In this document: one piece after another, positions 13,388 to 23,355 of the stretch | Numbering within the stretch: position 1 is the stretch's first letter | How the letters are laid out: each line of letters begins with the position of its first letter | Origin: Embiotoca jacksoni | Lineage: Eukaryota; Chordata; Actinopteri; Embiotocidae | Length of the DNA: 64,000 nucleotides | Direction of reading: 5' to 3' | Assembly: GCA_022577435.1 (NCBI GenBank) | Contig: JAKOON010000039.1 | Coordinates: 3,021,849 to 3,085,848, forward strand | The notes under the pieces: model-generated | Told to the model about the DNA's origin: nothing | What the model saw: only the letters and a program-made list of their open reading frames with translations | Database searches by the model: none | Program-made: the position numbers and the translations under genes

Positions 13388-13846
13388 GAAAGGACCCCTG
13401 AGAAGGCGAAATGTCAGTTCTGTTGATATGCGGTTCAGAGAGAGAGAGAGAGGAAAGGAAGTGGGAGTTGTTTGAGCTGTGCTGTGGGAGACTGCGTGAA
13501 ATGGCAAAGGAACAGAGAGGAAAGCTGCCAGAGCCAGACCCTCCAATGATACTAAATTTATCCCATTTACAGTCATTTATTTTGTTTTTAGAGCACATGC
13601 ACCATGTAAACACCGTCTGTGGGCCTTTCGATGCTTCTAATTTGACAGTCTCACACTCCTCTTTGCAAAATTGAGATACTGCATGAACAGATATATATAT
13701 ATATTTTTAAACCTATTATATATTTTGCGTCAGTAAAGTCGCCAGTAAATTTAAATTCTCCTATCCGGCTTAATTGCCTCCAGAGTGGGCGAAAATCCAC
13801 GTGGCGGGCGTAGCTGCACGTTGTTGGGCTCCAATCTGGTCCTACT

Positions 13847-13860
13847 GCGCCCCCTGGTGT
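13847..13860 (-). promoter_or_regulatory. CTCF-like motif
   Basis: The minus strand reads ACACCAGGGGGCGC, 13 of 14 matches to the vertebrate CTCF core CCASYAGRKGGCRS. A second, weaker minus-oriented match lies 430 bases away at 14279-14292. Confidence 0.45.
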
Positions 13861-14278
13861 CCAAAACGAGACCACGCATGCGTCGTGTAAAGAGCCACAG
13901 CAGTTTTCCTTGCAGAACCAAATTGTAGTCGTGCATGAAATGCGCAATAAAAAAAAAACAGACTTTACCTTTTTTCCACCGGTGGCGACGGGAGACGACC
14001 GTCTTCATCCTGCCGGTGCCGGTAGCCGCCGTTAGCCATTTTCGACTCTGTTCCGCGCTTGTTTTGTGTGGAAGTCACCTGTGACCTTTGACCTGGCTTG
14101 AACTTTTTTTTAATTTTATTATTTTTATTTTTATTTATAGTTGTGGACATGCAGGTCATTTGTCACCCGCCTACTGCCCTTTTACAAGTGGAGATGAAGC
14201 GTAACGTGACGCTCACGTGACACGGCGTGCAGCGTGTTTTTCATTGTGGGGGGGTGAGCTCTCACAAATGACGCAATA

Positions 14279-14292
14279 CTGCACCCTGCTGG
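14279..14292 (-). promoter_or_regulatory. CTCF-like motif, weaker
   Basis: The minus strand reads CCAGCAGGGTGCAG, which differs from the CTCF core at one position (T for G at position 10). It has the same orientation as the site at 13847. Confidence 0.3.
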
Positions 14293-15357
14293 TCAACACG
14301 AGGAACTACACTGGATATTTGCTCGACGAAGCCTCCCGAGTGTTGCGTCTTCATGATCACATGAATTCGTTGTGCACACATAAATGCAAACAAAAAGTTG
14401 AAAAAGAATTGAAGAAATTCATGCCAATGGTAATAAATGTTATTTCATCAATGCTAATGACACAATTCATTGTTTCTGTTTCAAAATTGCCCATTAAAGT
14501 CAGCTTTGGGATTTCCTTTTGCAATAACCTATAGTAAATGGTTTCATATATAATATAATAATAAGTCATGTTACTTTAAATATTTGTATTACATAATGCC
14601 ACCTTTTTTTTTGCAACAGCTTTGTTATCACTGCCTCCCCGCCCCCTCATTCATATACACTCCTTGCTGCTTAAACAAACAGACGTGTATTTGAAATTAT
14701 AAATATTTATACTGCGATAAATATCCAATAAAACTCTGTTATTATTATAAAATTGAACTATTCTTCGTAATAATTTCTGTCACATATATTGGCATTGTGT
14801 GACAGCAGTAAATTCATATGATTCCTTATTGATTCGAATATTGAACACTTCGGGGCTTCACAATTCTCAATGTTAAAGACACTGAATAAATCACAAACAC
14901 CAGTAATGTTTAACATAATTTATATTTATTTTCTTTTGAACAAAATGTTAATAAATGTATTTGTTTTACGTCCAAAAAAGATCATGACTCGTGGGACGTA
15001 TTTTATAAATAATTTCATCCAAGTCCTTTGTAGAAAAAAAAGAAAGTAAATTAGCAAACTAAAGCATCTCTAGTATGACAATATGACAACTTTATCATAA
15101 TTTTTTTTCTCTATATTTGAACCCTTTCTTCAATTCAAGCTTCATATTATGGTTGTTTTTTTTGTCGATTTTTCTTAAGACCTCTTTATCTCGTCTTTTT
15201 AACATCCAACTTAGTCCTACTCATCAACTCACACCACTGCTTTTAGACAACAGAAAAATGCGGCAAAAATCTCAAAAAACAGACGAAAACCAAGGAGGCG
15301 AACAGAAAACACAGTGACATTCCAACAGTGGGGCGGTAAAGGTGGAGGGGGGGCGGG

Positions 15358-15392
15358 GGTGGTGGTGGTGGTGGTGGTGGTGGTGGTGGTGG
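15358..15392. repeat. (GGT)n microsatellite
   Basis: About 11 GGT units lie in a G-rich plus-strand region. If the NALF1 3' UTR extended this far, it would be transcribed as ACC repeats. Confidence 0.9.
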
Positions 15393-15650
15393 GGCGGGGG
15401 AGCAGCACTTTTGGGATCCCACATCCTCAGGACATATTTACAACAGAAAGGACAAAAGGGGGCGCACGGGAGGGGGTGTCTGTGTTGATGGGTGGGGTGG
15501 GTGGGGTGGGGGTTTGTTTGGGGTTCATCTGCATAGATCCACAGGACTCATATCGCGAAAGAGCTGGAGGGGAGCGCGAGGTTGTGGGCCTGTTACATCC
15601 GCTGCTGTCTTCGGGGGAATGTCGTTCTCGTCAACAGTCGAGGAAATAAA

Positions 15651-15672
15651 GGGGGGGGGGGGGGGGGGGGGG
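15651..15672. repeat. Poly(G) run of 22
   Basis: An uninterrupted G22 on the plus strand. A second run of 22 follows at 15836-15857. Confidence 0.9.
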
Positions 15673-15835
15673 CTAAAGTCTACGCACTGCATCTTGAAAA
15701 TCCGGAGTCAAATGTGGACCTTTAATGTGACACCCCCACTCATGATGTTGTTGTGTGAGTGATGGTCGTTGCGTGAGGTGAGGAGAGGTAAGGTCAGGCT
15801 GTTAACGGGGAAGAAGGGAGGGGGGGAAGAGGTGT

Positions 15836-15857
15836 GGGGGGGGGGGGGGGGGGGGGG
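15836..15857. repeat. Poly(G) run of 22
   Basis: An uninterrupted G22 on the plus strand, preceded by other G-rich blocks from about 15815. Confidence 0.9.
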
Positions 15858-15993
15858 CTGGTACCATGTTTTCACCGCCAAGCCAATTTGGAGGCAAAGT
15901 TGAAACTTCAATCCGTCTTTCAGCTGATCGTTAGAGGCGACCGGGACGGGCGGACAAATAAGCTGCTTCGTTAGTGAGATTCATCGTCCTACA

Positions 15994-15999
15994 TTTATT
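15994..15999 (-). terminator. Candidate NALF1 polyadenylation signal
   Basis: Plus-strand TTTATT reads AATAAA on the minus strand. It is the first such hexamer I found downstream of the NALF1 stop, giving a 3' UTR of about 2.4 kb. Confidence 0.3.
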
Positions 16000-16332
16000 T
16001 TTTTATTTTTTTTTGGTATGCTCAAGTTTTGGCTTTGGACAAATCTCTTCTTCTGTCCAACCTCTGGCTAAAAGTTAAGTGAAGTTAAAACTCTCCTTCA
16101 TCCCTGCGTGACCCGTCCTCGTCGCGTCAATGTGCGCTTCCCCGGGCGGCGCCCGTGCGAAAAGAAACAAAGGGTGAACAAAACTAAACACAGAGCAAAG
16201 AACAAAAATCCGATGAGATCAGCCCTTAAAAACTCCTCACACTCCTCGCACGCTGACACCAACACAGCCCTTTGCTAGTCTGCGAAAGATAGCGGTTGAT
16301 CAGCTCGTCTAAGGGTGATTTAAGAGTCAACG

Positions 16333-16336
<4 letters not shown>

Positions 16337-16365
<29 letters not shown>
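16337..16365. repeat. (GATT)n microsatellite
   Basis: Seven GATT units lie 20 bases upstream of a (GT)n tract. Confidence 0.9.
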
Positions 16366-16366
<1 letters not shown>

Positions 16367-16381
16367 CGACTGAAGATGCCA

Positions 16382-16385
<4 letters not shown>

Positions 16386-16419
<34 letters not shown>
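16386..16419. repeat. (GT)n microsatellite
   Basis: About 17 GT units within the probable NALF1 3' UTR (CA in the sense strand). Confidence 0.9.
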
Positions 16420-16422
<3 letters not shown>

Positions 16423-17890
16423 CTGCCTCAGCGGGTTTACGCAGCAGAGAGGCACTCAAAGATCCGGGGCCTCATTTATCCAGCGAGAAGGTGCGTTCGA
16501 GAACGTCCGCAGGAAGTCGCTGCGCGGCGAGACGGGTCCTCCGAGGTCGTAGCGGTCGGGTGGACGCCTCGGGTCGGTGTCGCCGTCACCCGATCGGCGG
16601 CGACCGGTGGAAACCTTTAACGAGGGGCGGGGTTTTCCGGAACGTCACCGCGGCAAAGCCGGGCCGCCGACTCGTGAGGACGCCGCCGATTGGTCGGGTT
16701 CGCTCCATTTAATTTTAAAAGCTGCAACTGCAAACGTTTTTGTTTTTTGTTTTTCTCGGCCGACAGTAATCAGGATCGAGCGGTTTAGGAGATCTTACGA
16801 GCGGCGGACTCACGATGACGGCTTCAATGTCCTTTTTCTTTTTTCTTTCGCAGACGACATCGAGCAGGAATCTGAGACCGTTGAAGGGTTCGCCGACTCG
16901 CGCTTCAATTTTCCTGAATTACGCACAAATTTGAACACGTCGGCATTATTACACTTCGCTCAAATGAAACTGCGCACTCGCAGTAGCCGTGGCGACGCGA
17001 GGGAAATGAAGCTCGGCGACCTCCGACAAAATTGCGTCGAGAGGTCGGTTTGAGCCGCGGACGCGCGTTTTACAAGACCGAACGCGGTGAATCCGATTGG
17101 GTCTGCGAGAACTCGGCGGATAAACGAGGCCCCTGGTGTTTTGGCTTCACGCGACGGTCCTCTCGTGTCCCTGGGTTGACCCCCGCACTCCCACGTACGA
17201 ACAAGTCTGAATACTGGCCGCGGCGCTAAGGCGAGCCGCCGAGCTCCGCCGCCGCCGTCGTGAGGTAAACTGAACGCTCCGGAAAACCGGAGAACGCCGC
17301 TTCCTGTCCGGGGGTGGGGGGCGAGCCGCGAGCCGAACCGTCACCACCCTTCGCCGCCTCGCGCCCCTCCTTAACTCGCTTTCAATTGGCCTCGACGAGT
17401 CGGAAGAGCCAAGCGAGCCGGTCTCAGAGCACTTGAGGTCCTAAAAATGTGTAGGCATGTACCGTCGTTAGGGGGGGGGGGGGGTCGAGAGGGAAAAAAA
17501 TAAAAAATAAAAAAAAAGGTCCGGTGGGATAAAATTACGAGCTTGAAACATCAGAAGACAGAAGAGTCGCGTACGTTTTTTTGTTTTGCAGAGAAACAAA
17601 AGAGCGACGTGAGTGACGGATGAGCCGGTCCTGGCAGGGCCCTCGGGCAACATCTCGGACAAGGGAGGCAGGAGACGAGGCCTCCGAGGTGGCGGAGAGT
17701 AGGAAGTGGAACACAGTTGATATGTCAAAAAAAAAACAACAACAAAAACAAAAAAAAAAACGAAAACATTCTGGCACCTGAACAAAAAGTGCAGCAAAAA
17801 AAAACAACAACCAAAAAAAACAATCTAAAGGTAATGATGAGCGAGAGCGCACACTTCATCGATGTCCGTTTTTGTTCCTCCGACGTGCCA

Positions 17891-17960
17891 TACACACACA
17901 CACACACACACACCACACACACTGAGAGGGAAGGAAGGAAGGAAGGAAGGGAAGGAGAGA
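17891..17960. repeat. (CA)n plus (GGAA)n compound microsatellite
   Basis: A CA tract with one break is followed within about 10 bases by five GGAA units and more purine-rich sequence. Confidence 0.85.
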
Positions 17961-18241
17961 AGGAGGAGGGACAATATGCTTAGAAAAACATTTGGATGGA
18001 ATAGAAACAATGAGCAGGTTTCAAGTGGCAAGAGGTCAGTTCATTCCAGGGGAGGCGGTTCGGTCCGATGTCCAATCCCAGCAGCCTCGGCTCCAGTTAA
18101 CCCCCCCCCCCCCCTTCCTCTCCCCCTCCCCCCCCCTCCCTGTGGTTGACGGTTCATCGGCGGGCGGATTTCGTAGAGGCATTTCCCAGCACGTCTCGCC
18201 AGTCGTGTCCCTGGCAGCCATGACACTGTAAAAAGCCGTAA

Positions 18242-18266
18242 CCCCCCCCCCCCCCCCCCCCCCCCC
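18242..18266. repeat. Poly(C) run of 25 (G25 in NALF1 sense)
   Basis: An uninterrupted C25 on the plus strand lies about 90 bases downstream of the NALF1 stop on the transcribed strand. Confidence 0.9.
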
Positions 18267-18354
18267 AAATATCCCACCCCACCCCACCCCTCCCATCGCC
18301 CCATTGCAGGCTCCAGCCTTGATTCAACCCCCCCCCCCCCCCCCTCCCCGAGGT

Positions 18355-18654
18355 TCACTCCTCATTCGACGCGCTCTCCTCCGGTGAGAAAATGGCAGCC
18401 GCGCCCACCGACGTGGAGTTGTGGGAGGCTGAAATGATGATGACAGTGTGTAGGAGGACGAGGGCCAGCAGGCAGATCTTCAGTCGCCCGCTGCACAGTC
18501 TCGGGGGTGGCGGCGGAGGTGACCGAGGCCCCCTCGGGCTGGCACGAAGAAGCCGTCCTTTTTAGCGTGCCGCCCGAAGGGCTGTCCATTTTGGTGTCCC
18601 ATCGGACGTCGCAGCACACCGCCTCCCCGTCTGACGGATGATCTCCCAGGAGCC
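18355..18654 (-). CDS. nalf1: NALF1 (FAM155A) coding exon 3, C-terminal, with apparent 1-base frameshift
   Basis: This exon encodes the end of the NALCN channel auxiliary factor: the rest of the cysteine-rich domain tail and a C-terminal membrane helix. The acceptor reads ctccgcag/GG, and phase 1 matches the exon 2 end, giving F-I-C-T-G-L-L-G. The first part reads ...EAVCCDVRWD...GTLKRTASSCQ...SAAT, typical of the family. After the CCCCC run (plus strand ggggg at 18503-18507) the family sequence continues only in another frame: RLCSGRLKICLLALVLLHTV, then a Ser/Asn/Glu-rich tail ending ASNEE and the TGA at 18357-18355. Removing one C restores the family protein. In the sequence as given the frame runs instead to a nearby TGA at 18364 and loses the helix. 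The cause could be a homopolymer sequencing error or a real mutation. Summed exons with one base removed give 385 residues; human FAM155A has 458. Confidence 0.88.
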
Positions 18655-21600
18655 CTGCGGAGAGACGCCACACACCGCGTGAGGAAGGCGGACTCCGGCC
18701 TGCCCCGATACCCATTCGGCGATTTGGCGTTTCGGACGGCGGACGCTCGTAAAAATGAATTTGCTCCGCGTTTATAATAATTGGGTAATAAATGGCACTC
18801 GTATTCTGCAGCTTTCGTTCTCTTCAAATACAGATTCGATTTTACTTTCTGTTGAGCCCAAAAGCCTTTGAGCCAGCAGAATTTCAATCTTTAAGATCTC
18901 CAACGACAGGATGAACAGTATATTTATTTTTTGTCACTTTTTGAGAAGTTTTTCCGAATAAAACTAACTCTGACCCACTTTTAACAGGTTCAGGGGTTTT
19001 GCCGCTCCAGCCTTTTTTTTTAATCTGACAGCACCAGCGGTTTACGTCACCTAACATCAGCAAACTTTAGCTTACAGTTCGGATACAGTTTGCTCACCTT
19101 TGCTTGTGTTACTTTTTACACGTCTTGTTTTTTTGTTTTTTTTTCTCCAAAACATTGTTGAAATTGTTTGTTACAAGTCTTTAGCTGGAAAAAAACGGGG
19201 AAAGTCACATTTGATTTTGTCATTCCGTTCAGATGGTGCTAATATCTGATTGGTCCTCAGAAGTACGTGGCATCACCTTTTGTCCAATAAGAAACCAGCA
19301 AAATCTCTGGCGTGAAATCACTGAATATTTTCGGTGCATGTGGGACCCTGAGAAAAAAAAAATGTTTTCATTGAAGTACCAAGAAGCAAAACATATTTTT
19401 GAGTGGGAAGGAGTTCATAATAAAAGATTAGCTCAACAGATTCTTTTCTAATTTCAGAGAGAGACCTTGGCGTGTTTGGCAAGAAATGTCCTCCAGACGT
19501 GTCCTAAATTCTTCTTCGGAATTTACCTGAACAGGACAGCAGTGATTTAAAGCAGCTCGTCTGCGGCGATTGAAAGGAAGCCTCGGTTCAGTTTTAAAAA
19601 AAAAAAAAAAAAAACAACAACAAAAAACATCTGTTAATGACAACAACCTCATTTGCGTCGAGGAGTTTTAACTGGAGCGCGGGCGACGGTTATCTCGTTA
19701 ACACCGGCCCTCCTCTCGGACATCCCCCAGCCCCGTAGCCGGATCGAAACCCACCCCAACCCCGGCGGGCGGGCCCTAATCGCGGCGCGGGGAGGACCGG
19801 ACGCGGTGACCTCGCAGCTCGCCTCAAATTAAGAGTCCCACAACCACGCGGAGGGTGTGACGCACCGCTGCATCAGTTGATGGCTCGGGGAAGCTCAGGG
19901 CTGCCGAGGGAGAAGCTCACTTAGTTCTCGCTGAGCTGAAAGCCGGGTGATGGATGAGGAGGGCGGGGAGCCTTCGTGACGTCGTGTATTTGGTCGCCGT
20001 GTTTTTTAGTCTCGCCGTCGCGTGTTGAACTGAACTGCAGCTCCCGCGGTGCTTTGAGAGATGTAAACAGGAAGTCTGCCGCTGCAGTGGATTCAGCTGC
20101 TTAGATGCAACCTGAGCCCAGCCTACGTTTGTTTGCATTTTTGGCAATTGGTGCAATCAAAGTGTGGCCGAATTAGCCATTAGATGCACAGGATTGTGGA
20201 TAATTCTCATTATCATCATAATTATCGTTTCATTCTGGGAAAAAAAAAAACAACAACAACAACAAAAAAAAACAACGTACAAATCCATTTATTTTCAGGC
20301 GACTTCTGCTCCGTACTGTTTGCACGTACTTCAGAGATAATGGCATGCTCGGAAAGTGCAAGTCACGGCGAATGTAAAAAAATATGCGTATCGTGTCCGT
20401 GCGCTCAGATTTGATTGAGCTGTGACTCAGAGAAGGAGGGCTAATTCTGACGCCCAATGGGGCTTTCAGGCAGTGAGGACTTAAAGTGGCTTAACTGCAG
20501 ATAGTGCTGCTGCTGCTGCTGGAACTGCTGACCGTGTTCGGGGGGAGTGGGCCAAAAAAAAACAGCAGCCAAACTTTTCCTGTTGATCTGAGAACAGCTG
20601 CGTGCACCTGCCCCCCCGCCCCCGCCGCCCCCACATACCCCTCCCCTTCCACCTCACGCCTGCAGCCTGGTCTCACGTCTCCGGTGTCGTCCGTTTCAAA
20701 CATCATTAACGTCCCCCTTCAACATCAAATTACACTGCGAAAAATACTCCAGTGCAGCCAAATAATCCCGGTTGTTCTAAATTTTAACTGCTTCAGGTGC
20801 TATTTTAGGTTTAATCTACGGCCACCGTATGTTTACAGCGTCCCGTGGGGAAACCTGGTGTCACTAAAGTGTCAACGAGCTCAGAAAAAACAATCCCGTG
20901 TTCCGCTTTGAGACATCCTAGAGGTTTTTTTGTTTTTGTTTGTTTGTTTGTTTTAAAACGTTGTTTACCGGACGAAGAAGGAGAACTTTCTGAACACGTG
21001 ATGGGACGTTCAATTCTTCAGTTTATCAGAAGAATTCGAACTTAAAGTCACTGTGTCTGCAAAGTGCAACATTTCCCTCTGAGACGCGGTGAACTCGAAG
21101 CGTAAAGTCAAGTCAGATGGACATTTTGGACTCAAGTTAAACGTTCTTAGTTTCGTTCCACCGCCTTGATATATTAGCGGGACGGTTTTCACTTCCGCCG
21201 CAAACATTTGGAGAGAAATGTCCAAATGTCCAACATTAAATATTCCAAAAGATACTAAATACGACAATATCCACTTAACCGATCTTTTGCGGCTGTTAAA
21301 TCCTACTTTTTTTCCTTTATCTTATTATTTATCTTGCAAGGAAGGGCTGACATTTAAATTAGAGGGTGAGTAAAAATCGTCCCAGTATATCAACCTGCGC
21401 CGAGGTCACGTCAGCCGCGACAACAAACGGCACAAACGGGTCTTTAGGTCGCTTGCCGTTACGCGTCTCATCCCCCCCCCCCCCCCCCCGGATCACTTGT
21501 GCTTTGGCGTCCCGCCAGCGTCTGGTCCTCTGAGGCTGAGTCCTTGGTGATTACCACTGAGTAAACTGCAGTAAATATTGAGAGACAGGCCAAATTCGAT

Positions 21601-21882
21601 TTATCAATGCATTGTTAAAACGTCCTTGTGTGAAGCGCCGCGGCGCCCGCGCCCGCCACTAGATGTCATCAGAAAGCCTTCAGAAAGAAAGCTCTCTTTG
21701 TTTTCCTGGAGGGGCAACCATCCAGTCCATACGGAGACGCACGTTCGGGACGAAAAGACGCTATTGGCGAGAATAGACCTGGAGTTGTTGCCCCCCCCCC
21801 TCCCCCGCCCTCCGAGGAGCGTGCGAGGCCGCTCGAACGTCCGGGGGAGGGATGCGGGAAGAGTCGGCGAGAAGGTGCTCAC
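18655..21882 (-). other. nalf1: NALF1 intron 2 (about 3.2 kb)
   Basis: It is bounded by donor ACAG/gtgagc at 21882 and acceptor ctccgcag at 18655. The contents are mostly unique and AT-rich, with A or T runs near 19595-19612 and 20240-20274, a small GCT repeat near 20508 and a C18 run near 21473. No coding exon is evident. Confidence 0.85.
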
Positions 21883-22054
21883 CTGTGCAGATGAAGCTGG
21901 GGCTGCCGCCGTGGATCAGGTCGTCGTTGTCGGGCAGGATGAACGGGCAGCTCTGCTGGACCTCCAGGCAGTACTGGTGGCACGGGACCTTCTTCTGACA
22001 GGACTGCTGGGTGGTGGGGAAATACTGCGCACACAGCCAGGGCTTGTAGGCCGT
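21883..22054 (-). CDS. nalf1: NALF1 (FAM155A) coding exon 2, cysteine-rich domain
   Basis: This exon encodes 57 codons plus one base of the extracellular cysteine-rich domain that contacts the NALCN pore subunit in the channel complex. It begins T-A-Y-K-P-W-L-C-A-Q-Y-F, continues through six further cysteines (QSC, VPCHQYC, QQSCPF), and contains the family signature CPFILPDNDD and the end SFICT. The acceptor cctcctcag/ACG is strong and the donor ACAG/gtgagc is near consensus. Phases fit exon 1 (phase 0) and exon 3 (phase 1). Codons end largely in G or C. The spacing of cysteines and the PDND motif make assignment to NALF1/NALF2 firm, and linkage to LIG4 favours NALF1. A GTG-started frame on the other strand (21578-22102) is a shadow. 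Confidence 0.95.
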
Positions 22055-22656
22055 CTGAGGAGGAAGGAGAAAAGACGACGAAGAGAAAACGACGTTAACT
22101 AGATGCGCATTTGTGATCTACTCGAGGACTGGTGGAAGTTATTTGGCTCTGCAATTACCTGGATAGTTAAACCGCTGAGCACCAGATACAGATGTTTTTA
22201 CGACCAGGGTTCGAGGCATGAATGAAAAGCGAAGCCGCTGGATCAATCTTGATGCAGAGCAGCCAACCAGAAGTAAACTGTTCCAAATGCACTGCACTGA
22301 TTTGCTTATTTATGGCATATAAATTATGAGGCTGCAGCAGCAGCAGCAGTTAGATCCCCCCCCCCTAAAGAAATCACGTTAAAAGGCACTTTTAACATCA
22401 CACTAGGGCAGCACCTAATAATTCTTTTTTTAACTATCAATCAATCTGCCAATTATATTCTTGAGTAATCCATTTTTGTCTGTTCTATAAGCTGTCAACA
22501 AAATAGCGATAACCGTTTTAAATTGCTTTATTTTGTCCCACCGGCAGCCCGAAGCCAAATATATTTAATTTACCATCATAAAAAACAAAGAAATGCAAAT
22601 GTGCTTGAAAAACTACTAAACAATTCAGCTCTACTCCACACAGCGAGGGAGTGTTG

Positions 22657-22691
<35 letters not shown>
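22657..22691. repeat. (GTT)n microsatellite
   Basis: About 11 TTG units within NALF1 intron 1, AAC repeats in the sense strand. Confidence 0.9.
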
Positions 22692-23320
22692 TAATCTGGT
22701 GTGGTGTGTTTGGTCGAGTAATAATGCCAACGCAATTGAAAACCAAATGGCACCGAATAAGCTCACCGAATTAAAGCCCGCGTCTTCTTCCAAGTTCGGT
22801 TCGCCGCAGTTCGCTGTGAGGCGGCGTGTAATACAAAATGCACAGACTTATGTGTATAAGGAGACAGATGGTGACATGTAATAGCCAAAGCCTGAGGCTT
22901 GGAAAGCTTTGCAAAACAAAATGAACCAAGGGCAAACCACAGTCTGGATTCTTTCTCTCTCTCTCTGTCTCTCTTATTTATTAATTTTTTTTCTTTGCTA
23001 TTTATTCATGCGCTTTTTTTTACTTCGATTAAGACAGGAGGAGATAAATTACAGCAAAGAGCACAGAGCACTGTCACGTAGCGACTGCGACCGGGTTCGG
23101 ACCGGCCCGAACAAGACAGCGGCGGTTCAGTTGCTGCGTTTTAACAGCCCGAACAACTTTCACGCGCCGCTAAACTACAACGCAGGACAGTTTAGTTCAA
23201 TGCAGCTACTGTGGCACTGACACGCGTTTTGTTTTCGTCGATATTTCAATATCAGTATTTTAGAGGTAAAGAAACCGAGCGACGTTTCGTTAATTAGCGA
23301 CAAACCAAAAGTACAATTGA

Positions 23321-23323
<3 letters not shown>

Positions 23324-23353
<30 letters not shown>
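23324..23353. repeat. Poly(A) run of 30
   Basis: An uninterrupted A30 on the plus strand. No retroelement body could be recognised directly upstream, so it may be a simple tract rather than a retroposon tail. Confidence 0.85.

Positions 23354-23355
<2 letters not shown>

Larger units (their letters stand above)
700..13780. other. Intergenic stretch downstream of NALF1
   Basis: No exon is recognisable on either strand. The open frames here (for example 3496-4386 plus and 9412-9972 minus) run through microsatellites or have Arg/Ser-rich composition without domain character. The stretch holds three copies of a dispersed fish repeat (about 1485, 2820 and 5980), several dinucleotide and mononucleotide tracts, and AT-rich blocks that resemble conserved non-coding DNA, listed separately. 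Confidence 0.6.
13781..15960. other. Intergenic or distal 3' UTR stretch, AT-rich centre
   Basis: No coding exon is seen. Two CTCF-like cores lie at 13847-13860 and 14279-14292. The segment 14520-15130 is strongly AT-rich. From 15358 on the plus strand becomes G-rich, with a GGT repeat and two runs of 22 G. Confidence 0.5.
15961..18354 (-). other. nalf1: Probable 3' UTR of NALF1
   Basis: This is the stretch directly downstream of the NALF1 stop codon on the minus strand, up to the first AATAAA on that strand at 15999-15994. No other coding signal is seen. In the sense orientation it is rich in G tracts close to the stop (18328-18344, 18242-18266 and 18090-18137) and contains several microsatellites. 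The extent is inferred; a longer UTR cannot be excluded. Confidence 0.4.

Noticed and set aside
22195..22220. tRNA B-box-like GGTTCGAGGC
   Set aside because: No matching A box at the right distance and no cloverleaf could be folded by eye.
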